Below, one piece after another: positions 1 to 13,577 of a stretch of DNA of 64,000 nt. Origin of the DNA: Ehretia macrophylla. Its lineage: Eukaryota > Streptophyta > Magnoliopsida > Boraginales > Ehretiaceae. The DNA lies in the NCBI GenBank assembly GCA_037974665.1, contig CM075765.1, forward strand, positions 6,267,501 through 6,331,500, written 5' to 3'. The notes below the pieces were generated by a model that saw only the letters and a list, made by a program, of their open reading frames with translations, ran no database searches and was not told where the DNA came from. Position 1 is the first letter of the stretch. Every line of letters starts with the position of its first letter. A program made the position numbers and the translations under genes.

Positions 1-830
1 TGTTCGACACAAAATAGCTATTCGGGCGGAGCTAATTTCCCCCGAATAAGAACTACTAGGGATGAGTTTCTCCCGAATAAAAGCTTTCATATAAAAAACT
101 ATTTGGGCAGAACCTCCCCCGGATAATAACTACTTGGGTCGAACATTCCCCTAAGAGTAGTTATTCGGGCAAAATTTTCCCGAATAAGAGCTACGTAGGC
201 GGGACTTCCCCCGTATTCTACTACTACTTAATTAATTAAAACTAAAATTAAAACTAAATGGAATTAACTCGAAATTATATCAAAAATATTGATAATACTC
301 CAAAATTAACTCAAAAATTCTCAAAGGGTTGATGCTCTATTTATAGGCAAAATTCTGAGAAAAGTTGACTTTTTGAATTTGTTGACTTTAACCGGATCGT
401 TGACCGCAGTATTTTCGGGTGTTTTTCACTGTTTTGACCCTCCAAACGATAGAATTTGGCTACAATCACGCCGCGCACAGGAAGTCCTACGTTTTGCTCA
501 GAAGGTTGTTTTTACCCGAAAAACTGATATGATTTGCCAAAAACGAACATGGATCACTATTTGAGATCATTTGGGTCAATGTTGCGAGTCTGATTTCGTA
601 CTAGTTTCGTCCAAATTTATTCTCTATGAGCTTCATTCTTCAACCGTTTCTCGTGCTTCCCCATTCTTACTTCTTGGCTTGCAATTTGGATCATTTTGGG
701 CCTGATTCTTCACTTTTTAGTATTTTCCTACATTGCATCGAAAGTATCAAAGTGTTGCTTTTATTCCAGAGTTAAGATGTAAATGCAGTACAAATACCAT
801 GGTTTGAGTGTTGCAAATACAGTCACATCA
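1..830 (-). mobile_element. Partial LTR, Tat/Athila-like Ty3/gypsy family (family T), cut by window start
   Basis: This stretch matches the distal parts of two full LTRs further on (52852-54654 and 60433-62263), ending in the same CACATCA at 830. The family's LTR begins TGATG and ends CATCA on the plus strand. The two full copies belong to a minus-strand element, so this copy is probably read on minus too. The sequence just right of 830 does not resemble the polypurine tract of the full element. It may therefore be a 5' LTR or a solo LTR facing host DNA, but the start lies outside the window so no target duplication can be tested. Confidence 0.8.
157..194. repeat. Hairpin of TTATTCGGG / CCCGAATAA inside the LTR
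   Basis: The arms run at 157-169 and 179-194, separated by a short A/T loop. Further TATTCGGG- and CCCGAATA-like half-sites are scattered through 1-230. The same hairpin is kept at 61421-61458 in another LTR copy. This shows structure in the LTR, but no function can be assigned. Confidence 0.7.
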
Positions 831-1650
831 GCTACCATTAATCTTTAAGCCAACCCATTCAATTCAAGCAAAAGACAACTCTTACAGCATTCCACAAGTT
901 AAAGATCAAACATTCAAGCATTTTATTTCACAAGAATCATATACTTTCATCATAACCAATTACAAGTAAACATGAACAAATAAATTAAATGCATAAAAAC
1001 ATATCTCTCTCATATGATTTAGCTCCCTGCTCTCGATCTGGCTCATTTTCCTTTTCTTGCCTTGGTCCGACGGTGAGGTGAGAGATGAGAGCTTGATTTT
1101 TTTTTTCTTTCTTGTTTTCCTTCTTTGCCCGACGGTGGTGGAGTGAATGGTGAGGTGAGTGTTGATTTTTATTTAAGTGTACGTGTGTGTAGAGTTTATG
1201 TTGTATGTGTGAGAGTAAGGCCGTGTGTGGTGTGTGTTTGAGAGGGTGAGATATTTACTTATTTTATGTGGCTATGCTTATTTCTTTTTCTTTATATATA
1301 TATATATTGCAATGTGTAGTTGTAATACTCAACAAGTCAAAACTAATGAAGGGTCTAAAAGGTCAAGTCACCTAACTAATTCGTTCAGTTTCAGGCCTGG
1401 CTTTGCTTACGAATCGAAAGACAACTAATTGAAAAGCATGTAAAATAAATTTAAATAAATATAATATTTAGGTGATTGCCCCAAAGTTATTTAACTTTAA
1501 ATTAAATAAATAAAAATAATAAAAATAATAATAATGAATTATTCCACGTAATTCTATTACATAATTTAATAAGTGTAAATAACAATAATAATTAAAACAT
1601 TCATTTCCGAGTCCGGGTTTCACTTCAATAGTAGAATTAAATCAATTGAC
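831..1650. other. Non-coding, no gene recognised
   Basis: The stretch is AT-rich with a pyrimidine-rich piece near 1040-1130 and a GT-rich piece near 1180-1240. Short reading frames here have no recognisable protein features. Confidence 0.6.
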
Positions 1651-1653
1651 TAA

Positions 1654-2053
1654 GGCTCTGTTTGACCTACCTTTTAAACACTCAAAAGCGTTTCCTATGA
1701 GTTTAGAAGTTGAAATAACTTATTTGGCCAATTTTTAAAAGTGCTTTTAAGTAAAAATTGAAGCTGAAAAAGCTAAAAACTGATAAACTCTAAATTAGAA
1801 CTTTTCAAAAAAGGTTTTTGCGAAACTGTTTTACATAATGCAAGAAACTGTTTTTTTATCTTTTTTTTTTTCAAATTTACCCCTCCATATTTTTAAAGTC
1901 CGATATTATCCTCAAAATTTTTAAAAGCTCTATGTTGTCTAACACAGGCCAAATAGTCAACGACTTTTGTTCAACAATACTTCTTGCAAAAGCTCTACTC
2001 TAAAAGCTCTGTAGTTCAAAAACTAAAATTTCACAATTAGGCCAAACAGAGCC
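1654..2053. mobile_element. Tourist-like (PIF/Harbinger) MITE
   Basis: The ends are inverted: GGCTCTGTTTGACC on the left and GGCCAAACAGAGCC on the right. The element is flanked on both sides by TAA (1651-1653 and 2054-2056), the 3-bp target duplication typical of PIF/Harbinger elements. It is 400 bp, non-coding and AT-rich, which fits a non-autonomous derivative. The interior also has partial inverted symmetry around 'aaaagct' words. Confidence 0.85.
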
Positions 2054-2159
2054 TAAAATATAAATAAGTAAATTCTAATAAATAAAAGAATAAAACAATT
2101 ACTCTAAGCAAGTCAAATAAATAGAATTTAAATGAATGAGAACAGTTTTCATTGCACGC

Positions 2160-3115
2160 TATGCAATTTAATGAGAACCAGATCGGGTATCCTCACAATG
2201 AAGGGAGACTTCATGTTCCACTAGTTTGTCATGAAGCTCTTCAAAAGTAATTGGTGTGTCACGAGCTCGAAGAGCCGCAGAGATTTCTTCAAATCCTCCT
2301 CCAAGACTATTTAGAGCAAATATAAAGAGGTCATCATCAATGATTGGTGCACTAACAAGGGCCAATTCATCGGCGACACTTCGGATGGATTGCAAGTCTT
2401 CTGTGACAGATTGGTTGCCTCGCGAAATATTAGTTAATTTTTCTTTCAGGTTCATAATGCGAGAACGAGATTTATTTGCACACAATTTATGTAGCCTATC
2501 CCAAGCTTCACGAGAACTCGTGGCTGATGTGCATAATGCAATGACTCTCCGAGAGAGAGACAAGAATAGTATGAAGAAAAAACTTATCCTAACGAACCCA
2601 AATAGAATAAGAAGGATTTGGTGTAGACGTATCGTTAATTCGTAAGAATGGAATTGACGGACACGAGTGTGAGCCATCAAGATAACCCATGAGATTGTAG
2701 CCTATGAGCAAGGCATCAAACTGAGCTCTCCATGCTAAAAAGTTGTGAGGTGTCAATTTCAGAGGCAATTGCACCGCGGCATTTATAGCAATAATGCAGT
2801 CATGGAGTTGAGTCGAAGATGAGACCATGACACTTGCTGAACTAGAGGTAGCAGAGGGCACGCTGCTGCTAGCAGAAGATGAACTTGAGGTAGATTGAGC
2901 CATGCCAAGAAAACGAAGCAAGATGAGCACTGTGTGTGGGGACGGATTTTGAGGGGGAAAAATTACATGTTTCTTGTTGGAATCAGAAAGCTCTGATTAC
3001 CTTGAACAAAATTGAGATATATATGTAGTTTTGGATGCAAAGTTCATTGCATTAGTTCAGTACAAATACAAAGATATATAGCATGTCCTACAAATCTGAA
3101 GCTACGTATTTGAAT
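2160..3115 (-). mobile_element. Truncated Ty1/copia fragment: gag, primer-binding site and part of 5' LTR
   Basis: On the minus strand the order is LTR end (from about 3003 rightward), a site resembling the initiator-Met tRNA primer site (2990-3001), then a gag-like region. The gag region begins with a serine-rich leader and has the motif LPLKLTPHNFLAWRAQF, typical of plant copia gag (UBN2-like). The fragment stops near 2160, with no protease, integrase or reverse transcriptase. It is a related but distinct copy of the copia fragment at 3214-5874. It is broken, with several disruptions. Confidence 0.8.
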
Positions 3116-3213
3116 ATACAACTGATAGATCAATATTAGTTACATGAGATAGATACAACTGATAGATCAATATTAGTTACATGAGATAGATACAACTGAT
3201 AGATCAATATTAG
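3116..3213. repeat. 37-bp tandem repeat, about 2.6 copies
   Basis: A 37-bp unit beginning ATACAACTGATAG starts at 3116, 3153 and 3190; the last copy is partial. The copies are nearly identical. It lies exactly where the copia fragment on the left meets the copia fragment on the right, so it may mark the rearrangement that joined them. Confidence 0.9.
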
Positions 3214-5874
3214 TAGCATCCGACGCGCAAGGGGCACTTGGTAAATCCGAAGATGAGGGAACCACTTCATGAGCCAACACACTATCATTATTTGTAGTAG
3301 ACACAATTGAAGAAATAGGAAGGGAATGAGATTGCATTGATGAGTTAGGGACAAAAGGAACAGGAATGTCATGAGTAGTTGGGGCATCTTGCATGTGAGG
3401 TAACGCAGAATTCTCCATATTGGAGATAGACATAGGCTGCAACCATTGTGAGTGAAGAAAAGGACCTGACAAATTCTTAGCATGCGATTGTGCAGGGAAA
3501 ATATTTTCAATAAACACTACATGCCGTGAGATAAAATTTTTACCTGTTTGGGGATCAAGGCATTTGTCCGCATTGTGAGTTGTGGAATACCCAATAAAAT
3601 TACATGCGCGAGACTTAGGGGCGAGTTTATTGGCAGCATATGGTTTGAGCCATGGATAACAAAGCGAGCCAAAAACCTTGAGTTTGGAGTAATTGGGTTT
3701 GGTTTGAAAAAGCATCTCAAAAGGACAGAGGTCGTTGAGCGCAGGAGTTGGAAGCCTATTTATAAGAAATAGGCAGCTTGACATGCCACGGCCCAAAATT
3801 TTGGTGGTAAAAATGCTTTTGACAACATAGCTAGAGCAGTTTCAAGTATGTGGCGATGACGTCGCTCAGCCAAACCAACATGTTGAGGAGTGTGTGGTGG
3901 TGCAATTAGATGTTGAATGCCATGTTTCATTAGAAAAGGATGCAAGCCTCGATACTCCCCCCACCATCAGAATATAGCGTAAGAATAGAAGTTGCGAAGT
4001 ATTTTTCCACTACTGACTTAAAATCAATAAAAACATTTGTCACATCAGATTTTCTTTTTAAAGGGTACAACCATGTGTACTTAGTAAAGTGGTCAATGAA
4101 AATAACATAGAATCGAAAACCTTCAAAAGACTCAACTGGAGCTGGACCCCAAAGATCTGTAAAAATAAGTTCTAGTGGTTTATTGCTAACAATCGTGGAG
4201 TCACCAAAGGGTAGACGGTGACTTTTATTACAAGCACAATCATGACAAAACTGAAAATTATTATTTAAAACAGGAAGATTGTTATGAGAAACAATACTCC
4301 TAAGGGTACGGAGATGCGGGTGACCCAATCGCGAATGCCATTGTTCAAGAGATACTGTAAGAGCTTGAGGTGGAAGAGCGAGACTGGGCCATTCGTACAA
4401 GTTCCCTTTATTCAGGCCTTTGACCAGCAGTGCCCCCGAGCTCAGATCCTTCACAAGAAAGAAATCAGGAAAAAACTCAATTGAAGTAGAGTTATGTTTG
4501 CACAACTGAGAAATATATAACAAGTTTTTGCAAATTGTAAGAGCACAGAGGACATTTTTTAGAGTGAAAGTAGTGTGGGGAGTGACAAGAGATGTATTAT
4601 TAATGTGTGAGATTGGGATATCAATAACATCACCAATTAATATACCATCGTTCCCATTATACTCAGACTGAATGGTCATGTTCTGAAGATCAGAGGTAAT
4701 ATGATGCGAAGCCCCGGTATCCATAACCCAATTGTTTTGTGAAATCGGCAGGCCTTTGTTAACAAAGTGAGCTTGGGGTTCATAAACTTGAGACGGACGA
4801 GATTTGCAGAACTTGGCAACATGGCCGAATTTATCGCAGAGTTGACATTGAACTCGAAATTGCTTATTGGAATTACCCCCACGCCACTGGTTGTTGGAGG
4901 ATCGATTACCACCATTGGACTGAAAATGACTTCCATTGGAATAACTTTGTGAAGACCGAACAGTAGCATTGTTATTAGAAATATTATTTCCCTTCTTGTT
5001 GTGCCCCCCCATTGCCTTTGTTCTTGTTATTATTTTTCTGTGTAAACTAGGCAGTAACAAGAGTCGAGTCCTCGCGCTGCTCCTTGCGCTTAAGAAATGA
5101 CTCATGGTCCAAAAGCTTATCAAAATGATCTTCAAATGTGATGTCTGTATCTCGAGCCCGGATCGCAGCACTAAGCTCTTTGTAGTCATCCCCCAAACCA
5201 GAGAGAACAACTACAACAAGCTCATCATTAGAAATAGGTGAGCCCGCAAGCGCGAGCTCATCAGCAAGAGTTTCGACATTCCGCAAGTATTCTGAAATTG
5301 ATTGGTGTCCTTTGGATAATTGAAGAAGCCGATTCCAAAGACCATAGATACGCGACTTAGATGCGTTGGCATAAGAGCTACTTAGTTTGTCCCATGCAGC
5401 CGTGGTTGTGAGAGTCATGGTGACTAATGGAGCAATGGAAGCAGCAACATATGCTAAAATGGCGTGACGAAGCAATTGTCTTGTCTTATCCAAAGCTTAT
5501 ACTCAGGATTAGGAGAAGTCACACCAGTTGTGGTGATAGTAGTAGGGGGACACGGGAGAGACCCATCAATGTATCCCATTAGATCATACCCATACAATAA
5601 AGTATGAAATTGAGTGCGCCAAGTCGGGTAGTTGCTACCCGTAAGTTTCAAAGGTAATTGCGCAGCTATGTTGATAGCAACCAAAGTGGAAGAGGGAGAA
5701 GAATCACTCAATAGAACTAGGCTAGTAGTTGAAGAAGTAGCTACAGTAGAACTGCTAGAGGCCATTTGCAGAGAGAAAAAAAAAAACAAAAATTGCAGGA
5801 TCGAGTTGCTTGTAATGTCTTTAAAGGCTCTGATACCATGTAGAAACTTAGATACACGATTTGGCTTTGCAAGT
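3214..5874 (-). mobile_element. Truncated Ty1/copia element: gag, protease, integrase; 5' LTR split by a younger element
   Basis: Reading on the minus strand from the right, the LTR end at 5839-5874 is followed by an initiator-Met primer site (5827-5838). Then come a gag region (LPLKLTGSNYPTWRTQF), a CX2CX4HX4C zinc knuckle, an aspartic protease motif (VMDTGASHH), the integrase zinc-binding region (WHSRLGHPH) and integrase core (FTDLWGPAP). The element ends before any reverse transcriptase is seen. Its LTR is interrupted at 5874 by the copia element at 5875-14008 and continues from 14014. It is broken, with several disruptions. Confidence 0.88.
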
Positions 5875-6289
5875 TGAATAAATTTAATACATAATATGGA
5901 TTCTTCATAAAACCATAAATCATACTAACCTTGTAGTAAATGCGAAAGAAATCTCAGGAATTAGTCCTCGTTCGTTCCACCATTAAACAGCCGCGAATCG
6001 GAGTTCTAAATACGAGATTTAGAACTATGTTTTCACAACTTAAGAACCCCTTTTTGATTTTGATGTCTACGCACGATAGACATGATGAGAGAGTTTTTGA
6101 GAGTAGAAAGATAAAGGTTGAAGAAGACCTCTGTCTTCTTTTTTCTAACGTTAAGAAAAGAAACGTTGTTTTTTTTTTTTATTTGGAAGTAGTGGGAAGT
6201 CAGATAACTTCCTACAACTTCCATTACCCGTACTTAATGGGTCAGGTCGGGTCAACCCATATTGGGCGACCAAACCCCAAAATCCAACA
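5875..6289 (-). repeat. 3' LTR of the copia element
   Basis: It aligns along its length with 13592-14008. The purine-rich stretch TTGGGAGA (minus strand) adjoins it at 6290-6300, as expected of a polypurine tract next to a 3' LTR. Confidence 0.9.
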
Positions 6290-9200
6290 TCTCCCAATCG
6301 CACAACATGGGTAGACCCTTATCCACCACTATATCTCTCTACGACCTTGTCGGAAACCATCATCAAATTCATACGGGCAAATAAGTCGTGCGACCCGCGA
6401 GCACACAACAAATGGAAACCCAAACCATGCACCTATTAGGGATGACATGGGAGCTACAGTCTTCAACAGAAGAAAAATGTCTCACTGTACCCTAGACCAA
6501 TTTTAAGTTCACATCAATCAACATACACCTTATCCCTCGTAGGCTATGTTTGACCTTTAAATCTCAAACATGTATTCATAGTTATATTCAATCACAAAGA
6601 TTGTATAACTGATCGACCAATGACCACATGCAGGCCCAGATGCGAACAGTCTTCCCTTCGCTCTAATATCCTTCTAAGCCAAGTCAACCGCTTTCCCGGA
6701 CATGTCCCATATGATTGAATCTAACGTGATCTTTAGGCAACATACCAAAGTAGCTAACATTGAACTTAACCTATTCGAATATGAGCGTAGGTCACTAAGG
6801 GTATCCCAAAGAAGTATTTATTGCTTCAAGGACTCACACAATGATGAAGTAGGGATCCATTCACCCATTTCCTTTTACGGTCGCAAAGCACACATAGTAT
6901 GAAACATGTGTTACAGTGTGACTTCCCTTATAAGGGGCGTATGTCTTTACTTAAATCAAAACACCGTACAGATCTTGGTTTAGTTAACACTCAGAAACTA
7001 ACCTGAATCCTCGAACTTAATACACTTAGTAATCAAGGTTTCAAATCTGGCTACAAACAGGTTATATGGACCGTGGGAATCCATATCGACCTCATGTTAG
7101 TCTTTAATTGTAACATATACAATTAAGAGGTCTCATCTTAATATTGGCACAGAAACCAATTCTAAACAAATACTTAAGGTGATGTATCATATATGAACAT
7201 AGTATTTCCTGATGAATACTAACCAACTCATATCGCCTTATCTCTGCACGCCTCCACTGCGCCAGAGGCGATTGCTCGTGTGAGAGAGTCAATCTCATCA
7301 ACCTGTCGACATACTTTTTGATGCCAATCTGTGATAGCATACTCATACTCGATTTCTTCCAAACTTATCACAAAGACAAGGCACTAAGCAAACACATGAA
7401 GAAAATTTTGTTCACTATGAACTGGCATCAAATACTCACCAGTATGAGTACATTAGTAATTACACAATACTTTACAGAACATCAATATCAAGTCCTACGC
7501 AATCCTAGAGATTCTACTGCAACAAATACATATCTCTGCATATGAACTTATCGAGTGGGTCACTGCCATCCCTTGTGTAGGTGAATGTTCCACAGTCACT
7601 TCCTTTTATGACACAAAGCCATAATGTCTATGTACTAGGTCTCGCTATGAAATTTAGGATCCTTAGCATAGGCGACGGCTAATAAGTGGACACAATAGAT
7701 CGTCATTGCCTGTCTAGCAACTGACTCATCTCAAGTCCATCATAATCTCTCGAGCCATACTTCCTTTTGCATAGTTGTTGAGCATGCCACACAGCACAAT
7801 TTCCACAGTTGACAATACTATGCATATTTGTTTCTTGTCATTCCACAAAGTCGTGCCATTAACCAGCAAGAATACATAAGAGGTAACTTTACGCTCATAT
7901 GGGTTATCACCCAATTTAGCACTTGTAGATCTCTACTGATAGAGATCAACATTTCAATGGCATAGGCAAAATCTAAGTTGCCTTTCAAAAACCTCAAGAT
8001 CCTTTTGACAATGCTCTAACAAGCTTGTCTAAGACTTTGATTGATAACAACATATCAATTACATGGCAAAAACGAATATCTGGCCATATACATACCACAA
8101 TATATACAGGGTTTCTCATGATGCTTGAATAAGGAACATTTTATCTCATCAGTCTATTCTAACATTGGGGACACTTCCCTTGGCTTAGGCTTTATCCCTC
8201 AGTTTCAGGAGCATCCATAGATTTGTAGACTTACGCGTTGAGTCATTCAAGAACTTGCTTGACATATAACTCTTGCAACAAAAACAAGAATCTTAGATTG
8301 ATCCCTCTGGATCTTGACTCTAAACACATAAGCTACTCTACCAATGTCCTTTATCCCACAAAGTTAAGGACAACTAACCACTTCTTGATAGTGACTATAT
8401 ACTCCTTGCCATTTCTGATCAATGATATCATCTATCTAGAGAGATAGAACCACATATCTACTCTCAGATCAATTGACATATACGCATATGCCTTATTGAA
8501 CCATTTGAAGATCATACATAATGAATTATTCTTGCATTTCTCCACTAAGAAATATCACATTTACATCCATCTGATGTAATTTGAGGTTCAATTGGGTAAC
8601 ATAATCAGAAATAGGTGAATAGAGACAAACCTAACAATGAAAGAAGGTTTGCATGCAAGTTATACCCTCAATTTGGGTACAACTTTTAGTCACTGGCGAG
8701 CTTCTATTTGATATTAAATCCAATTATTCTTTCATTGCTTTTCATCCGACTTTCCCTTACAAAAAGATGAGAGAATTTCAACCACTATCTAAGATCCATC
8801 ATCATCTTAACTAGTAATCAAATGAAAAACTTATTTTCATAATCACTCGGTAGTGAAACGAACCCACATTGATCACGAAACAGATTCGAGTTGATCAAAC
8901 CGATATTACTATTACAAGTGAACATAATCCACAAACCGGTTTATGAGACAAACTCATTTTGGTTATGAGACAAACTCAAGTGGACCAAACCAAACCAAAC
9001 GTGTTTCTCTCCCACTTGGATCAGTGAACGGAAGTAAATCCTCCTTTCAACTGAAAATTTGTGAAAGATATGACCATTAGGAGTATTCAATTCAGAAAAC
9101 TGAATCTCCTACTAGGAAATTCTATATCCAAGAATGTTGAGTTCAGACACACTCTCACTATCTGTTTAGCAATGAACATTCCCTTTGGAGCGTTCAAAGT

Positions 9201-12200
9201 ACCAAATGGAAATACACATATTTCCTTTTAGTTTAAATTTCTCAAGCTCATGAGAAATATGATGAACAAAAGTAGTCAACTCACATGGTCATAAGTCATC
9301 GCGGACTAGTTCACCACCTGTCCATGACGCATAGAGAGTTGAAGTAACTGATTTCTAGGGCTTTCGGTCAAGTAGATATCTATGTGGCAGTTATTTATTC
9401 TCAACACAATATTGAGAAAACTACATGAGCCAACATATACTTAACCACATCCAATGAGGTTTTATTCCTTCTTCTACAACATCTCATAGTTGCGAAGTTC
9501 TAGGAATATTTAGCCTTCATGCCATACCTTTTTCGTCACAAATTGTTTTGAACAAGTCAAATCAATATCACCGAACTAGATCGGTTCTCAAAGATTTCTC
9601 ATTATGTTGGTTTGATCTCAACATGATTAGAATATCGTCCAAAGCAGTTAAATTTTGGACATGTGAGAACAAAAAGGGCAAGACCAACACTTATGAAAGC
9701 TTTGAGAAAAGTAACGAAATGTGAGGCCTCATGCCTCTCCCTATCATTCTTTGGACCATAGATTTCAGGATGAATTCAAGACAATTGAAAACTAGCTCGC
9801 AAGCCTTCGCCAAACATTTTTATTGTGGAGTTATTAGCTAGACAACTTGCACACAGGGGCAAATAGAATTATGCAAATCACAGCCTCAAAAGACCTTCTC
9901 TTGCGAGTCTATGCATTCTATTTTGCTCAATATGCCTAGCTTGCTATGCTACAAATTTCAACAATATAGCGTTAAAAACACATATTTATATAGCAATGGT
10001 TCTTCATGTTCAGCGTATAGAACAAGAAGACCATCCACAATATATAACCAGATTTATAATGAGTTGTCCTAACAATTTGACTGAGTTCCATATATACGAA
10101 GTTAAGAACCTAATCGTAAGAGGATTTTATCCATAGACCATGTATTTCTAGAATCGAAGCTTATAGGATGCATGGAAAAAATTAGAGTTTGACCATCACA
10201 TTGTGGTAGCTAACAAGTGCTGATGCCCTTGTCTTTAACTCTCGGATTATTTCCTACAAACATCCACCGTAATTCACCCAAAATCTAACGGTACTGTAAA
10301 TGTTCCTTCATGTCTAGTTATAGGGTTAGACGCTTAGTCTTCGGCTCAAGGCACTTCCGAGCTTAGTGACCGTTTTTATGACAATTGTAGCACATAGCTC
10401 AAATTTGTCACATATACGTCTGACATTCTTGGCCTCTCAGTCAGCTTATCCTTTCTTTTTATCATTGGAGTCATTGCCCCTTGTGCTTGGATCCTCATGA
10501 GCCTTGTTTATTGGACTTAGCTACATAAGCTTGACCAATGGCCTAGATGGCTAAGAGGCGTTACCTACAATCTCCAGTTGACGTTTTATGTTTGGAACGT
10601 CTTAACATTTCTATTGTATGTCATGTTGACAATTATGTGCACTCAACTAGATGGAAAGGATACGATGACAACTTGCACTAGTTGTTCATTAGTGAGAATG
10701 TGGCCAACTGCCTTCAGTTCTCTAATTATGTTCGACATCTCGAGAATGCTACCTCTCAGTAGCATTGGGACGCTTCTAGCATCTGTCGAACTTGATTATA
10801 AGCTGACTTAGCTTAGAAATAGAAATTTCACTGAACTTCTCTTTCAAGCTTTCAAAATCCCCACATCAGTAGGTCTTACTTCGTAATAAGTAATGAGGCA
10901 ATATGCATAATGCTTAGCAATGTGATGCAAGCATTAGCATTTTTCCAACCCGATAGTTTTCTACCTTTTATGTGGAGTGGTGTTTTCACCCTAATGGTTC
11001 ACCACAACATAACTCAGTTTTCCAAGCACCTATTTGCTCCCCAAGGATATTCTGAACTATATGATGCCATGTTCGGCAATCATCACCATTCTTTTTTCCT
11101 TTGGTTGAGGGCAAGGATGATATTTTGGCTATTATTAGTAATAGCCACAACATAGACATATTTTGGATGTTTGATACTAGCACATTTAGATGTTTAATTC
11201 TACTTGAACAAGTATTTAAATGTAATAAAGTGACATAAGATATAGTACCAACACATTGTAGTGCAACCTGCCAAATTCTATATTCAAATGTCACAATTAT
11301 CACAATTTAATCCTATTCGAGTAGAAACATTAGTTCCGTTTATGAATTACATAAATTCACATATGTGGGAACTAATAGTTCTAGATTAGAATCACACCAT
11401 TCTCAATCTTAGAACTCCCACTCAGATAAAGGATTAATAAACTAATTCTTAATATAATAACATATGCAGTACAAGATTATAATAAGAGAATGATGATAAA
11501 TACAAACATTATCATGAGATGAACATGAAAAGGTATTTAACATATAAATAACTAATAATGTTAGACATAATTAAGCACTCCTCAATGTTCTCTATCCGTT
11601 CATAACTCGGTCCGGTCCACAAGAATTAACATATTCAATTCTCTTTACACATGTAGACCATGACTATTAGGCACATAGAAGCTATCTCAAACTTATTGAG
11701 ATCCAAAAGACACATTTTGGTTTTACGTGTTAAGAGAAATAAGGGTGCGGTCTGACATTATGCATGAAACCACATATGACTATCACATGCTCATCAAATT
11801 ATCCCATCACATAATTATAAAAATAAGAAGATTTAAGGGATAATCATTTTGGGCTCACAACAATGTGTGTTCATATGGTCAGTAGTGTTGGGAGTATTTC
11901 TCGCGGTTTGTTTAACTCGCACAATCCTCGAATGACCACTAAAGTCCTCGGGAAAATAAACAACTTTAGTACATAATGGTCCAATCAATTAATTTCAAAA
12001 ATTAATAGTGCACATAGCATCTATTAATAGTGTACACAACAAGTTGTATGATGAAATGACATAAATCTCATACTATGAAATGAAATTACAAAAAATTTCA
12101 TGTCACTTGTTGCAAAGATTCCAACGTAATTACACAAATTTCAAAATTTAAATGAAATTACAAAATATTCATGCCCCTAATCGCAAATATTACAAGGAAA

Positions 12201-12420
12201 TTACACAAATTTTAGGCATTTATATGAAATTACAAAAATTTCATGCCTATATTGTAATAATTACAATTGAATCACAAAGAAATTTGGGCAATTAAATGAA
12301 AACACTCATGATTTCATGTCTAAATTGAAATTAAATTTAAATTATGTACTTACTCTGCGAGAAATAGGAGCCAAAAACACAATTATCACAAAGATAATGA
12401 CCCTAATTGAGAACATTGGG

Positions 12421-12623
12421 GTCAAACTATAAATAATATAAAGTTCCAGGGTCAAACCGTAAATAATACAAAATTATGGGGTCAACTCGTAAATAATGCA
12501 AAGTTATGGGGTCAAACTGTAAATAACATAAAGTTATGGGGTCAAATCATAAATAAAGCAAAGTTATGAGATCAAACCGTAAATAATACAAAGTTATAGG
12601 ATCAAACCATAAATAACGTAAAG
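12421..12623. repeat. 30-bp tandem repeat, seven copies
   Basis: Units of exactly 30 bp begin at 12421, 12451, 12481, 12511, 12541, 12571 and 12601 (last one partial). The consensus starts GTCAAACCGTAAATAA. The array lies in the untranslated leader of the copia element between its 5' LTR and gag. Confidence 0.93.
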
Positions 12624-12846
12624 ATATATATTTATTTATTTATTTTTTATTAAAAAAAATGCCAAGCCTAGCCGAGCCGAGCCGAGCCGTCACTGAGCCA
12701 AGCCAAGCCGAACCGATACACAAGCCACCAAGCTGAGACCACAAAGGGCTGCCGTGTGGCCCTTTGAAGGCTTGTTGGTCAAATAATTAATTAAAAATTA
12801 TTTTAATTAATTAATCAATTTTTTAAAAAATATTATATTTGTGTGC

Positions 12847-13127
12847 CACGTGGCCCAACAAAAATGTGTCACGTGGCCCACTAAAAGAAAGGACGTGATC
12901 CAATCACGTCACAAATAGGTGATCTTAATCACGTTAGGAATTTTTACAAAATTAATTTTTTTTTTATAAACATATTACATGGCCACGTGGCTCCCCCTAA
13001 GGGAGCCACGTGGCCCACTACCACAAAAGGTAGGCCACAAGACTGACCAAATATTTCAATTTTTTTTTGTTTTTTAATTTCATCCACTAAGGCATGTCCA
13101 TGTGGAATCTCTCGATTGGGCCACGTG
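12847..13127. promoter_or_regulatory. Cluster of five G-box (CACGTG) sites in the copia leader
   Basis: CACGTG occurs at 12847, 12870, 12984, 13007 and 13122, mostly within CCACGTGG. The palindrome-like GACGTGATCCAATCACGTC lies at 12892-12910. CACGTG is the core site of plant bZIP and bHLH factors. The sites are seen directly; any regulatory role is inference. Confidence 0.55.
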
Positions 13128-13577
13128 GCCCCCATGTCCAGACCATGTTCTGTAGTTTTCACGTTTTTTAACGCATACACACTACACTAAGAACACACAC
13201 TACATCAAAATTTTTCAAGTTTTCGTAAAAATCTTCAAAACATTATATTTTTCGCGTTTCTTGGCCAAAATTAATGAATAATATGTCTACGAAAAGCTCT
13301 CGACGAGCCCATTCTAACAGTACTAAATACACAATTTTTTGAGCATGTTTCCAACACCAAAATGGCCAAAAACAGACGTAAAAAATAGGAGGAAAAAATG
13401 TACAAAACAACTAATTTATGCATTAATCATCCAAAATCACATAGATTATGTACTAGTGATGAAGGAAATGAATTCTTCTTATTTTAACATGCATAAAATC
13501 ACTGTATTTCGCATAAAAATCATCATACTCAAAATTCACCACATAATTCGCATAAATTACGGAGAACAAACGAAATT

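Noticed and set aside
12944-13180. 78-codon minus frame over the G-box cluster
   Set aside because: It arises from the repeated GGCCACGTGGC words in the copia leader; no protein features.
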